NCBI GenBank assembly: GCA_033807695.1
Contig: CM066301.1
Span: forward strand, 4,526,001-4,590,000
Direction of reading: 5' to 3'
Source: Daedaleopsis sinensis
Taxonomy: Eukaryota; Basidiomycota; Agaricomycetes; Polyporales; Polyporaceae
DNA length: 64,000 nucleotides
A model generated the notes under the pieces. It searched no databases. It saw only the letters and a list, made by a program, of their open reading frames with translations, and was not told where the DNA came from. Position numbers and translations under genes: made by a program. Positions 32,626 through 45,105 of the stretch are shown here, piece after piece. Positions within the stretch are counted from its first letter, which is position 1. The number at the start of each line of letters is the position of its first letter.

Positions 32626-35600
32626 ATGTCACGACCCGAATCGCAGGCACCTACCGGACGCAAGCGGTCCAACACCGCACACTCTATCTTCAACCCGCCT
32701 CCCGTCACTCCCATCCCTGCACTTCCGCTCAAGACAGGAGACACCCGCATCCTAACCGTGTGGGTCAACGAGCCTGTTACATCTACCGTCAAGCTCAACT
32801 ATCGGCACTGGCCTGGAGTTGCGGAAGGAGACCTGATTTGCATCGCGTCCCCCATCCCGGAGCACGCTCCCGGCTTTCTGTTCGTGGTCCCTGGAGATGA
32901 CCCGGCAGTGAAGCACCAATTGCAGGTGTGTGAATGTGCTTGTCTTTATGTGGCCTGGCAGAACCGCAGGACGAGGCTCATGGGCCACCAAGATCGCGCT
33001 GCCACGACCGGTGCTCGAGAAGTTCGGTCTGAGGAGCAATAGCGAGGTGACGTGTACCAAGGTGCGCATGTTATCTCAGAGATTTCACAAAGTCGTAACA
33101 AGCGACCCGTGTAGGTGGACAAACACATTTACAGTGCGGACTACGTCGAGTTCGTGTTCCAGGACCAATACCTCGGACGCAACGACATGTGGCGTCTCGG
33201 AAGGGATCTAGTTGGACAGTGTCTGTACGTCGACCAACAGGTGTCGTTCATAGGCGTCATTGCAGCCAAAGTGCAGACCCTCTACATAGGCGGGAAGAAG
33301 GTAACTCTAGAAGTATCATCGCATTTGCGTGCTCACGGGACTCCAGGTTTCAGCAGCATATATCTCCCCTGCAACGAAAGTCGTCTATCGCTCCCTCTCC
33401 GCTAAGGCGACCATCTTCATCCAAGTCTGCCGCGAGTTGTGGGAGTTCGCAGGGGACGGCGAGCGTTACAACGAAAAGATCGTGCACTCATTTCTCCCTG
33501 CGCTTTTCGACAAATGGAGAGAGATGAACACGAACCACATAGTCACCATTGTGCTCATCTCGCGTGTGTACTATGACGCGTCCGAAGTCGACTACGCCGC
33601 AGGCCCACTCCGCAGGGACGATGAAGGCCGGTGGTACAAGGACTTCTTCAAGGTGATTACGGACCTCGAGGTTCTCCACGACTGGAAGCCTACGCTGGTG
33701 TCTCTCAAGGACTCGTTCTGGGCCTTTCAGCGCGACATCCTCCTTGCACACCACTATCACCGCTCCGGCGTTCAGGACCACGTCCGGCTCGTTGGTCAAA
33801 TTTCGTACGCACATGACGGCCCACTGCTCGAAGCTCTGAATCTCGGCCTGGACCCTACTGAGACGCACTATATCGACCGTTCTCTCTCGCTTACAGGCTC
33901 GGCCACTATCGTGATCACGCCAGGGACAGGATACTTCCGTGTCTCGAAGCAGCTCCTCCGCCTGACTACAACGCGAGTTCTCGACCAAGGGTTCGCGTTG
34001 GATCTAGTGTCACTCGCGAAGCCGCCGCTACACCAGGCGCCGATTTTTTGCTTCAAGGGCACGGAGCCGGACGGGCGGACTGGGAAAATGAGTTCTCGCG
34101 CGTTCGATCCGTTATGGGGTGGAGACGAAAGGAGCGGAGAGGGGCTCGCAGGCCGCGAGACGAGGCTGTTCTGGTGGGAGCCGTTCTGGGTGCAAGTGTC
34201 GTTCTGGGACCGGCAGATGGACCTACCGTTCCGCAAGGACAGGTAAGTACCCCGCGATTGTGCTCAGAGACGCCTACGATGATCGTCGGACCATACAGGT
34301 TCGTAGCTCGCGCAAAGATGCATGAGATCGAAATGCTCGGTCTTTTGGACCACGACGTGCTCTCCAGCATTGAAGTGCCGTACCTCGACGCGCCAGACAA
34401 AACGCCGACCGAGGCACCTGAGTGGAACACGGACACCACGGACAGTGATCTCTCCCGTTCAGAGACATTGGAACGGTTGTCCGGGCTGATCAGCCCCGAA
34501 GAGGCAGATCAGTTCGACATGGATGTCTTCACCGTCCCACCGGATTTCAAGCCGCCGACGACAGCTCGAAACTCTCTATCCTCGAGTGGGAGTGGCACAC
34601 TGAGCTCGTCGTTCCGGGCGAGCGAGATGAAGCGGTCGTCCACCATACGTACATCGGACACGTTGAGGATCTCCCCGATACAAGAGAATCCGAAGCTCCC
34701 AGCGGACTCGCTGTTGGACAAGGACCAGAGGTTGTCTGCCACAATCTCTGGTGGCACTCTGAGCACCTCTCCATCTCAATCTTCCATCCGTTCGATCCGC
34801 TCGTCTCGCTCGACCAGAAGCTCAAGGACGGCCGTCGGTGGCACAGGTGAGAAGAAGCCTCGAGACGACAGTATATCGCGCACGTCGGCCATCTCGAAAT
34901 TCGCGCCGGCGTGGCTCCTCAATCCATTCCGCAGCGGTCCTAGTCAGCCGCAGACATCTCCCGTCTCTGCAGCTGGATTCAGTGGGCTGACCCCTCCGGC
35001 GACCCCAACTACATCTGCGTCAACATCCTCAGCTCTTCGAGCGCCGCAACGGTCGCCTCAGCCGATGACGATCAGGAATGCGAGTAGCGCTCGCCCCATT
35101 CGCCAACGGCCACTAGACGACGAGCACGCCGCCCCTCACAGAGGGTCCCTTCCTCGACACTCGCCCGGTACTCCGCCTCGAGACGACATGCTCAGCAAGC
35201 GTCGAAGCACCCTGAGCGGCGTCGCTAACCTTCCTATCCTCCCAACGAACCTTGCCATTTACATCCACCCCACGAAGCCATTAGCGACAGTCCCATACGC
35301 CCAGGCCTCGCTCGCACGGCGGTGGCAGCATGTCTTCACGCAACCACTGACGAAGCACGAGATCAAGTGGCGGTCGATGGTCACCCCGGCCTGTCTCCCG
35401 CTCTCGGTTGAGCACTTCCCATCTACGCACGAGCTAGAGACGTCCTACGACGTGTTCTCGTACGACTTCGTCTATGATCCATCCGAGATGCACTCCTTCC
35501 TCGTCCGGCTACCGCCCATGCACGGGAGCGCCGACGAGATGCGGCGTGCGTGGGCGCTCGCAATGATGCGCGGCATGGTCGCACTTCGTCTCGCGCAGGG

Positions 35601-37622
35601 CTTTCAGTTCATCCTGCGCCCGTCCAAGCGCGATTCTGCAGAAGAGTCGCACACGCAGGTACAGAGCGCCACACTGCGCCGCACAAAGTCGTATGCGAGC
35701 GCTGAGGACGACGGCGCGAGTTCGCGGCCGATTGGCGCGGCTACGGTGCTGAACTCGGCGTATGACTCGGTGTACGTGAGCATGAGCAACGAGATCCACC
35801 ACATCATGTACACGGGCGATAGCATACAAGTGAGGAGGTACGTGCGGCGGATGACGCGCACACAGCCGTTCGAGTACCAGTGCTTGATCTGGCCGAAGCT
35901 GGGCGAAGGCTACACGGAACTGAAGACGACCTTCCGCTCGCACGGGATGGAGAACTACGGTTGGAACAGGTACGTGTGTCCCTCGAGGTGTACGTCCAGC
36001 ACTGAACGATTTTCCTATCAGGTTGGACATGCTCGTCGCGGGATACGAGAACAAGTTCAACGAGTCCCTCCGATACTGGCGAACGCGATTCGTAGTCATC
36101 CCTACGGACGATAATCCACACGCGAGTATCCTGCCGACCGGGGAGAAACTCAACGAGGAAGAAATCCGCCTTCTCGGCATGGACAAGCTTGCGGAGCTCT
36201 TCTCGAAAGCCCGCGTCGACGAGACGGGCCAGCAGTCGCCCCCACCCGTTCGATTCATTACGACAGACCTAGGCCCCGCACAGTGTATCCTCGACGACTT
36301 CATCACCGCGCAGCTGGACGAGATCCATGCGAGCGGACCGCTGAAGAAGAAGGTCAAGAGCGAACGGGATATCGCAGACATGTCGTTAGCTGCGATTGCG
36401 AAGGCGATGCGCGAGGAGGATGGTGTGCCGATCAAGGAGCATCGATGGCATGGACGCAAATACCCAAACTCGTTCACTGGGACGCAGTTTGTCTCCTGGC
36501 TCATTCGCGAGTTCCGCGATGTGTCGAGCCGGGAACAGGCGACGGAGTGGGGTGCAAAGTTGATGGATCAAGGTCTCTTTGAGCACGGCAGGGGAACCCA
36601 TGGATTTTTGGACGGGTGAGCGCACACGCATGTTGCACTGATTCGGACCTGCTGACATATGTTTCTTTATACAGTCATTACTTCTATGTCTTGCGGGGAG
36701 AGTACATCGTCCCGGTCACACCGAAAGCGGGTTGGTTCTCGCGTCCAACTCCCAAGCATGAAGAATCTAGTGCACGCGGTGTCAACTCCCCAAGACCGTC
36801 GTACTCTGGTCGAAAGACCAAGAAGCGCTTGCTCCTTAGCTCGAGTATAGTGATTGATGTAGATCCGAAGAAGGTACCAGGCTGTCGGCTTCTTGCTTTG
36901 TCTGCTTGCTGATCAGCGTCGTTGGGTGCCTCTAGCAAAGCGACCAGGCGGAATCTGTCATTTTGCACCATGACATCATACACAATCCTGCGACATGCTT
37001 CCACTTTGAGTTCCATTGGATCGGGACGACTGCACGTTGCATCGATGACCTTCTGCGCCAGTGGAGTCGGACCATCGAACGATACGGCCTGAAGCTTGTC
37101 GAGGCGTATGTCGATCAGATCAGCGACATCCGAGAGAAGAACGCGTTCCAATCATGTTTTCCCATGCCACTGGCCCTCCCACCCCCTGTCCTGTCTGAGG
37201 TGGGGCGACGCCTGCCTGAGGGGGCACAGACTGTCCATTACTTCGAGTCAACCCTCCTGCGCAAGTGGGGTTTCGTATTAGACATCGAGGGAGAGCCGCA
37301 TTACTCCGATCAGGTCGATGTCGACTACTCCTACCGACGATCACACTTCAAGCATTCCCAGTGGGTACACCGCACCGGGGTGGCGTTCGTCCAGGTCCTA
37401 GGAGGTTCCCAAGGATTCCTCTTCCTGACAAATCGCCTCATGGCACCAGGTCGCATCGGAACCGGGTTGCAATACCACCAGCGGCCCGCGGCAGTGGCGG
37501 AAGATATCCGTATCAAGCTCTATCAGTTTTGCTCGGACAAAGCTTTGCTCATGCGCTTCTACGACGACGAGGTCGCACAGCTGGACCATGCTCTCGAGGA
37601 ACCTCCGCCTTTGCGCATATGA
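32626..37622 (+). CDS. IML1: Iml1/DEPDC5, GATOR1 (SEACIT) subunit
   Basis: Exons 32626-32925, 32993-33061, 33115-33300, 33347-34242, 34299-35969, 36022-36615, 36675-36873, 36936-37622; 1533 residues. The N-terminal domain and the VFQDQYLGRNDMWRL block match Iml1. The von Willebrand-like part follows, with IFIQVCRELWEFAGDGE and RWYKDFFKVITDLE. A Ser/Pro-rich insert covers about residues 570-750. A DEP domain lies near residues 1160-1250 (SFTGTQFVSWLIREF ... GFLDGHYFYVLRGEY), and the conserved C-terminal domain ends the protein. Iml1 is the GAP-bearing subunit of SEACIT, which inhibits TORC1 at the vacuole through the Gtr1 GTPase when amino acids are scarce. Length and domain order are as expected. 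Confidence 0.95.
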
Positions 37623-38279
37623 CCACACCTTCCTACTTCATGTGCGTGTATAGTCATATCTGTGTGTGTTCGCGAATGTGTCATCATATGTCGTTCCCGT
37701 GTCTTGTGACTGTGCGCGGACATGGCGCGCGACTCGGCCTCCATGTCGCCGTTGCCTCGGATCTCGGGTTCTTCCACGACAGGGTTGAAGCCGGACGATC
37801 ATACACTTGAAGCTCGGACGCGAACTTGGCTGGCCTCGCTTCCTTTCTCAGGATTGACTCTGAAGTTGGCTGGATGGGTCACGTCGCGCGGGGGGCGGAT
37901 GCCGTCACTGTTTTTGACCCGCGCGTACTTCTAAGGCTTTTGGTATGTTCGGCCGAACAGGCAGCCTACTATCTTGACACATCTCGTTGCCTGGAAGTGA
38001 TCTCGAACCACTCGCCTATAGACACGAGTCTATTTCACTACGGAATTACGAGACTGGGTGCGCGAATCAGCCTCGCTCTCGTCGTCCTGGCTCCCTCGTG
38101 CAAGGCCGACGCTGATAAGAGGTACGGCTCCGAGCTTATGCTTATCTGCCCTAGCACTTATCATTGTCAATCAAATTTGCCACTACAGGTTACGCATCTA
38201 TATACCATCAAGGGCCGGTACTCTGCACGAATGTGTCTACCGCAATAATCCCGTCTGAAAAGCTCTCTCATTGTGTTCG
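37623..38279. other. intergenic region
   Basis: Between IML1 and the F-box gene. No gene seen; open frames here lack homologues or domains. Confidence 0.5.
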
Positions 38280-39671
38280 ATGGCGGGCGAACCTACCCAC
38301 AGCGACACTCCCCCAAAGTCCGTTATCGACCTTCCTTTTGATCTACTCCTCGAGATCTTTCACCTCATACCATCCCGCGATCTCGTCAATCTGCTTTGCT
38401 GCTGTCGTAACTTGTTCGCTCTCGTCAGCCAGGAATCTATCTGGCGCAACATGTCCTCTCTTTACGGTTTGCACGACATCGCCCACTTTGGAGGTCGGTC
38501 GTGGTACACCGTCTATACCCGACTTCTGCATACCTACGGACCCATGCTCGGCTTATGGGCCGGCGATAACGCCTACACTGGTGGTATCCTCGATGTCCGT
38601 TTATATTCAGGCGATACCAAGCTACCAGGCGGGATCTATATAGACCTGTGGCAATTCCGATTCCTGCAGCCTGAGGATATGGAGGGCCCAGAAAAGCCAG
38701 AGCTTCCGATGTATATCCCCCTAGTACGAATTGACTTCAGCAACTCACCTCACCCTCATGGAAATGCCCAATTGGTTTGCTGCTCCTCCAAGCGCGGCAT
38801 TCCATCTGCCCACCGAGCTACCATCCAGCTCTTCTCTTCCTCGAACCAAAGTCGTTTCTTGCACACCCGCCAGGGTCAGTTCCCTCATCCCGCGTTTCCT
38901 AGTCCCGCAATGCTATCTTTTCTCGACGATCAGTCGAGGTACCCCCTCCTTCCTCTCCAACAGACCACCGCCGTCGATCAGCAGGCGCAGCTGTCCCAGC
39001 GCCCACGCATCCCCGTAGTCTTCACCGCCCCGGCCGAGCACCAGAAGCCGCAAGCGATCTCGGTGTCGTGCCCGCACGGGTGCATCGACCGCATCCGGCC
39101 GTTCCTCGGCTTCGACGACATCGTGCCCTTCCTCCCGCGCTACTACCCCCTCCGACACGCGCCCCCGCGATCGGCATCGCTCGACCCCGTCTCGCCGGAC
39201 TGGCAGCCTGCGGCCCTCGTCGGCCTCTGGCTGGGGTCGCACGGGCCGCACGGGACGGAGTGTCTCTACTTTGACTTGGATGGGGCGTCGGCGATGCTGC
39301 GTGCATGGAAGATCACGGGGGACGAGAACGTGCCGCGGGGCGCGCTCAGCTTCGAGGTGAACACCGCGAGGGAGGTCCCCTTGGCCAACCTACCGGCGTG
39401 TGCGTTTGAGCAAGGCATTGATGTGGAGGATGTGGGAAGATATAGGGGCTTTGCGGGCAGCGGGACCATCAGCGCGCGTGGGTTTCTGTGAGTGGTTGAC
39501 TGGGTCGCGTCGTCGTTCATGTTGCTGATGATATATGACATTCACAGACCTCATCAGACGCATCCGATTGACGTCGTCCTGGTGCTTGGGGAGCCGGACA
39601 GGGTATGCATGGTGTGGGTGGAGATGGAGGAGTGTTCCGCATACATTCGGTACAGAGGAAGAGATCGCTAA
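38280..39671 (+). CDS. F-box protein
   Basis: Exons 38280-39487 and 39548-39671; 443 residues. The N-terminal F-box (about residues 14-60: VIDLPFDLLLEIFHLIPSRD and LVNLLCCCRNLFALVSQESI) is typical. The long C-terminal part is rich in aromatic and Gly residues, with WYTVYTRLLHTYGPMLGLW and WQPAALVGLWLGSHGPHGTE; two GLW motifs suggest a repeated substrate-binding fold. F-box proteins recruit targets to the SCF (Skp1-Cullin1) ubiquitin ligase. The substrate cannot be deduced. Confidence 0.9.
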
Positions 39672-40104
39672 CTGAGATGAGTGCGTTCAGGTCATGCATC
39701 TTGTAAACCTGACCATTGCCTTACTTTCTGGGACGTAGGTGGTTAGAACACTTCCGGTTCAAGTAATACAAACCCCGGCAAACGCGATCAAAACCGCTTC
39801 CAGGCACATGCAGGAGACCGGAGCCGGGCTCGCCTTAAGCCCAACGACTTCACGTTCCCAGAAACATAATGAGCTGACGAACGATGGTATCCAGCAGTAT
39901 GGTATTGATGCGTAGCAGCACTGTATGTGAAGCATGGCAGAATGTGCGACAATGCAAGAGATTGGAGTCATTGATCAAGTCCGTTGGCCCTCGCTCCGCT
40001 TATGACAAACAGGACAGCCCTGCCTGATCTTCGCGCGCAGAATCGCGGTGCTAGAGGGCAAACCCATCAGTCACATGGACAGCAAACGTGCGGCAGGACG
40101 GGAC
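39672..40104. other. convergent intergenic region
   Basis: Tail-to-tail space between the F-box gene and VPS41. No gene seen. Confidence 0.5.
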
Positions 40105-43100
40105 CTACAACGCGATCTTGCCGCCCAGACCGGGCTGGCCGCCGATGCCCAGCCCGACGAGCGTGGGGTCTGGCTGGTGCGGCAGCTCCGAGTCGTGGTC
40201 GACGCAGTCTGCGTGCACGACGTGTCGGCAGAGGTAGAGCAGGTTCAGCGCGTGCGGCGTCTGACCGATCGGCTTGTTGCATATCGGACACGGCGTCTTC
40301 GCTACAACGATCGAGGCGCACGCATGCACGAGTCAGAGTCAGAAGGAATGGAAGCTGCGCTGTTCGGGGACGGAAGATGAAGACGCACCACTCAGGAAGA
40401 AGCCGCTCGTCTGGTTCCGGTGCAGGTTGTGCACGAGGTCCGCACAGTCGCCGCTGAGGATGGTTTGGCAGCCCTCGAGGAGCGAGACCTGCAGGTTGAA
40501 GTCGTGCAGGATCTTGATGAGCGCACCCTTCAAGCCGGGGATCTCGAGACCGTTCTTGATGCGCCGGATGAGCCGGATTGGATCGATCTCCGCCCCGACG
40601 TTCTCGAGCAGCCCTCGGATGAACGCTATGGTTAGGTTAGTGAGTGAGTGCTCGGGCTGTGAGAGTGTAGCCAGAGTACGCACCTGGTCGTGTCTCTGAG
40701 TAGCGGAGGAGGTCTTCCCAGAGGTCGTCATCGTGCTGCTCCTTGGCGAAGTCGATTGCGCGGTTTACGTCGCCGAGGCGGTCGATGATGAGGTACAGGG
40801 CTTTCTTATTGTTGCCCATTCGTCCAAGGAGGAAGACCATCTCGAGTACGAGATCACGCTCGTTACACACGTTGTACGCCTAGAGAGGCGGTCAATGTAA
40901 GAGACCTACGTTCTTGGTCGAGTACGACAATGGGAGAGGGCCACTCACCTCCTCCAAGTTGTAATAATTACTTGCGCGTAAGAAGTCTATCAATCGGCGT
41001 GGCGCATACTCCGCATACAGTTTCACCTGGATGAGGAATGAGCCACTGGGACACATATACTTGGGACGGACGACAAGACGTACCTGGATATCAGCGTACG
41101 TTGACACTAGGTATGGATCCTTCTGGAACAGCGCATTCAAGTAAAGGTATAGATAGTACGGTCGGCTCTCGAGCTGCTGTACCACGCGGCCTATCTGCAG
41201 TTGTAACCTTAGGAGACGCATCTTAGGTTGGAGTGGCAGCAGGACGACTTACCGGTATGGAATGAACATGGTCGACGAGCAGGGTGATCGCCGCGACAGG
41301 GTCAGTATCCACATCTTCTCCGTCCTTCTTCTGCTTCTCCCGCAGCTCCTGATCGAACTCGACGAGCAAGAGCGCCTGGTCCTGCACGTCTGTGAACAAG
41401 TTGTTCTCCCGAATGAGGTCGAAGACGTTTGGACGGCGCAAGCGGAGGAAGAATGGCAGCGCCTTGCCCGGTTGTCGATTGAGTGTGTAACTGCATCGAG
41501 AAAGGACATTAGCGAACGATGCAGGAACACGTCAAATGATAGCATATAGACGGACAGTTCTGCCAGACACTCCATCAGGATGATTGTATCCGGGCCGGTG
41601 GGCTTCATCGACGAAGAAGACGGTGCTCGGTCCAATTGCGACTGGACCGCAACAATGACAGCGGGAATATCGTATATACCCTTGGGCCACGTCTTGATAG
41701 TCTGTAGCAACGTCTGCAGGATATATCATTTCGCGCGTGAGTACGCAGTAAAAAGCAAGCCAGAGTCTGCCCACCTGCCGATCGTTGTTCAGGAAATACC
41801 CCAAGATCATGTCGTACACCAGCTGGCCAAGCGTCGGTGTCTCCGTCGGGATGTACGGAATGATCGCCTGCAGCTGGTGCTTCTGAGCGAAGACGAAGAT
41901 CCAGTCCTCCCACCGCTTCGTGTCCTGCCCGCACACCTTCGGGCACAGCCGCGCCGCCTTGACAAACTCGCCCTCGCCGACGAGGTGCTCAATATACCGC
42001 TGCCCGATCTGGACCGCGTCGAGTTCGTCCTTGTCCTCAGTCCGCACGTCTCCCTCGCTGCTCATGCGCTCGATCACGTCTAGGGCCTCCTCGTACCGCC
42101 GCCGCTCGACGAGCCAGGCGACGTGGTCCCTCCAGTCGCGCGGCTTCACTACGACCAGGTCCTGAGGACTGAGCACGACGTAGTATCGATCGCCTCCCAG
42201 CGCCGTCCCGGGCGACAGCGTCGAGCCCTTGGTGATGGGCGCCTCGATGTCGACAAGCACGTAGTCGTTGCAGCCCCACCGCTCGTAGCCAGAGATCCCG
42301 AGCGCGTCTGCGGACAGCTCCTCGCCCCCGCGCGAGATGATGCGCAGTTCGGGCCGCTCGGCGAGCTTGCGGGCCTGCTCTGCGCGGTCGGCGGTGGCCT
42401 CGTTGCCGGTCAGAAGCGACATGTCCGGGGGAGAATAAGCCACGATGAGGAATGACGTCAGCGTCGGTGCCTTCGTCGAGCGGATCGAGCCGTTCGTCTT
42501 CACGGACGCGCCGGACGACTGGGGTGCAGATGGGGACGGGGGCATGGGGTGCGGGACAATGCCTGCGATCATACAGTCGAGCTGGAAGACCGCGGTGATC
42601 TCGACGAGGAGCGGGGGCAGGTTCGAGGCAGATGACTTGCGCGGGCGGGCGCGCACCCGGGCGACCTTGATGTGGTCTGCCCAGCCGATGAGCAGCGTCG
42701 ACTCGTCTTGCCAGTGGAGGGTGCACTTGAAGAGGTCTGCGCGGGGGCTGTCTGGCGGGCGGTCGATGAACGTGATACGGGCTTGGGACTGCGTGTCGTA
42801 GATCTTCACGCCCTGCAAGCACACGAAGTTGTTAGATGAGCACCGCGCTGGATAGAGACGCATTTACGAGGTCGTTCGCCCACGCGATGAGGTTCTCGCG
42901 CCAGCGAACCTGCCAGATGGGGCCTTCGCCTGAGTGCAGAACCGTCTCCTTGTAGCCGAGCCACCCCTTCTCGTGCAGCACGAGGTTGCCGGCCATACCG
43001 CCAGAAACGAGAGACCGCGTGCTGCTCTTCGCAAAGTTGGGCTCGAGGGCGACGGTGCGCACGGGTCGCTTCATGTTGAAGACGTGAGTCTCGGGGTTAC

Positions 43101-43731
43101 TCACGGAGTACACGGCGACCTGTCCTAAGAGCAACATTCAAGGTGGCTTGCGATGAGTCGCCCCGCGAACTGTCGACTGGGGTCATCCTCACCGTCTATT
43201 GAAGCTGTTGCTATCCACTCCCCGGTGATGTCAAGAGAGATATCAAGGACAGAAGCTGTATGCGCGGCGAATGGCTTGACGAGTTGCCCGTCGAGGGTAA
43301 GGACGTGCAGCTTTCCGCCGTGGGTACCAAGAGCCTGTGAAGCTCAACGGTGAGTACAACGCACCTAACGACGAGAAGGTAAATGAGATGCTGACAAGCC
43401 GTCCGTTCGAATATGCGAGCGCAGAAGCAGAGTCTTTGGCCAGGAGCTGGTGCGCAATCCCGCCGAGGCGTTCGTACTTGAGTGCAGGCTCCTCGTCGTC
43501 GTCGTCCTCCTCCTCATCGTCGTCTTCATCCTCATCCTCATCCTCTTCATCCTCCTCGTCTGTCTCGTCATCATCGCTGCCTCCATCGCCCTCGATGTTG
43601 TGACGCGCCTCTCCGTTCCCCGCTGCGACATCCTTCTCCTCATCGCCCGCTTCTGTCATGTTATCCGGACTCGCGGTCATTTGGCCTTCATCGTGGTCAG
43701 CTGCATCTTCGTCGTTGGGCTCGGCATGCAT
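40105..43731 (-). CDS. VPS41: Vps41, HOPS tethering complex subunit
   Basis: Eleven exons: 43731-43396, 43334-43193, 43124-42868, 42812-41775, 41713-41556, 41490-41253, 41194-41084, 41026-40949, 40879-40684, 40625-40389, 40301-40105; 995 residues. A very acidic N-terminus (Asp/Glu run, about residues 50-85) precedes a WD-type beta-propeller (HTASVLDISLDITGEWIATA), a clathrin-heavy-chain-type helical repeat (TLNRQPGKALPFFLRLRRPN), and a C-terminal zinc region starting CPICNKP with CRHVVHADC. The final Cys pair of a full RING is not visible, so the finger looks incomplete. HOPS tethers late endosomes, AP-3 vesicles and vacuoles before SNARE fusion. Head-to-head with COX16, 231 bp apart. Confidence 0.93.
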
Positions 43732-43962
43732 CCCGCTCCAGTTCAGGCTCTAGACATGCGCAGCAAGCGGGGAAAGGGTAGGGAGACGCGAGGAAAGATG
43801 ACGCGCGAAGCCAAGCACTGAAGCCGGCGAGCGCCCAGAATCCTCCGCTTGACCAACCTCCTCCAGACCAACCCTGGACCAACCTCCTCCAGACCTCCTC
43901 GTTGCATACGCTCTCTCCCAATTCTCTCGTCGTCGTTGTCGTCTGCGTCGATCTCGGATGAA
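43732..43962. promoter_or_regulatory. shared divergent promoter, VPS41/COX16
   Basis: 231 bp between the two start codons. It contains a direct repeat of GACCAACCTCCTCCA (about 43850 and 43872) with a truncated third copy (GACCTCCTC, about 43887). These could be binding sites for a regulator; no known site was recognised. Confidence 0.5.
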
Positions 43963-44488
43963 ATGCCAACATTCTCTAGGAATCCTGTCAACGAAGCCGC
44001 GTACAGCAAGCTGTTTCGGAAGTACCCTGCGCTGTTTGGCGTGCCGTTCGTGCTGCTCATTGTCGGCGCATCGTACGGCATGCAGCAGTTCACGCAGACT
44101 CGGTACGACTTGCACGCGCAAAAGGTCACGGCGGTACGCACGGTCGTATACCCCCTTGGCATTTTGGACTGAATGATGCTCTCCGCCCGGGTTGTGTGCG
44201 TCTCGGTTGTCGGTGCGGTAGGTGAACAAGGAGCAGGAGCTCGGCCTCGCGCAGAACAGGAAGAAGTTCGACATTCGAGAGGAGTATTTCGTGAGTCCTG
44301 TTCTGTGTTCTCTCCGATAACATCCCGTTTTGAAGCATGCTGCTGGTACGCATGGTATGCCATGGCAGAAACTCAGCTCGGCGGCGGAACGGGAATGGGA
44401 AATCAAACGCATACAGCGACCAAAGGGTCTCCCAGAGTGGGGTGTACCTCCTCCCGAACCACCCACCAGTTCCAAACACGACCCTTGA
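43963..44488 (+). CDS. COX16: Cox16, cytochrome c oxidase assembly protein
   Basis: Exons 43963-44133, 44222-44290, 44369-44488; 119 residues. The family hallmark is present: a short N-terminus, one transmembrane helix (FGVPFVLLIVGASYGMQQF), then TRYDLHAQKV and a C-terminal segment with EEYF and WEIKRIQRPKGLPEWG. Cox16 is an inner mitochondrial membrane protein needed for insertion/metallation of Cox1/Cox2 in complex IV. Length is normal. It shares its upstream region with VPS41. Confidence 0.93.
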
Positions 44489-45105
44489 TACCGTAATATC
44501 ATCGTGCCCACTAAATCCTTGTCGATAGAACGGGAGCATTTCTTCGTGCACAGAGGTATGTGGAACGATACACCCCAAACTTCCGCCATCAACATCGATA
44601 CCAATTGAGGGATAAACGGGTAGTATGATGAGGAGATGGGTAGGTTCACGAAGGCATCCTGCAATGCGAGAGTCCAACGCGAACATTATCCGAGTCTACC
44701 GCATACTGAGGGGTCAGCAAATCTTGTACAGTCCAAGCTTACCATCACCCACGCTACGTCTCAGATTCGCTCAATCAGACAGATATTCCGCACCGCAATG
44801 ACCCTATTATATTTGGAGTGACTGCATACGCAAGATGGTGATTAGAAGGCAAGGGCCAAGAGCTGGAAGGTATTTGTTGCATATGCTTCATACAACTCAT
44901 GATGAATGTGCATTCGGGCTACAGCCTACCTCTCTGGCGCGGCTGCTTGTCCTTCAGGAGTTAACTTTACTCTATCAGATGCACCAATATGGAGCCAGTC
45001 AAATCCATTACGATAGTACATCTGCCGCCCAGGAAGATGAAGCGAACACAAGAAAGCCGCAAACTTCTCAAGCATCTGGAACAGGGGAACTCGGAGGACC
45101 TCCTC
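44489..45105. other. convergent intergenic region
   Basis: Tail-to-tail space between COX16 and the GMC gene. No gene seen. Confidence 0.5.

Noticed and set aside
43482..43781. Plus-strand Pro/His-rich open frame
   Set aside because: Antisense to the acidic N-terminus of VPS41; produced by the GAN-repeat encoding Asp/Glu.
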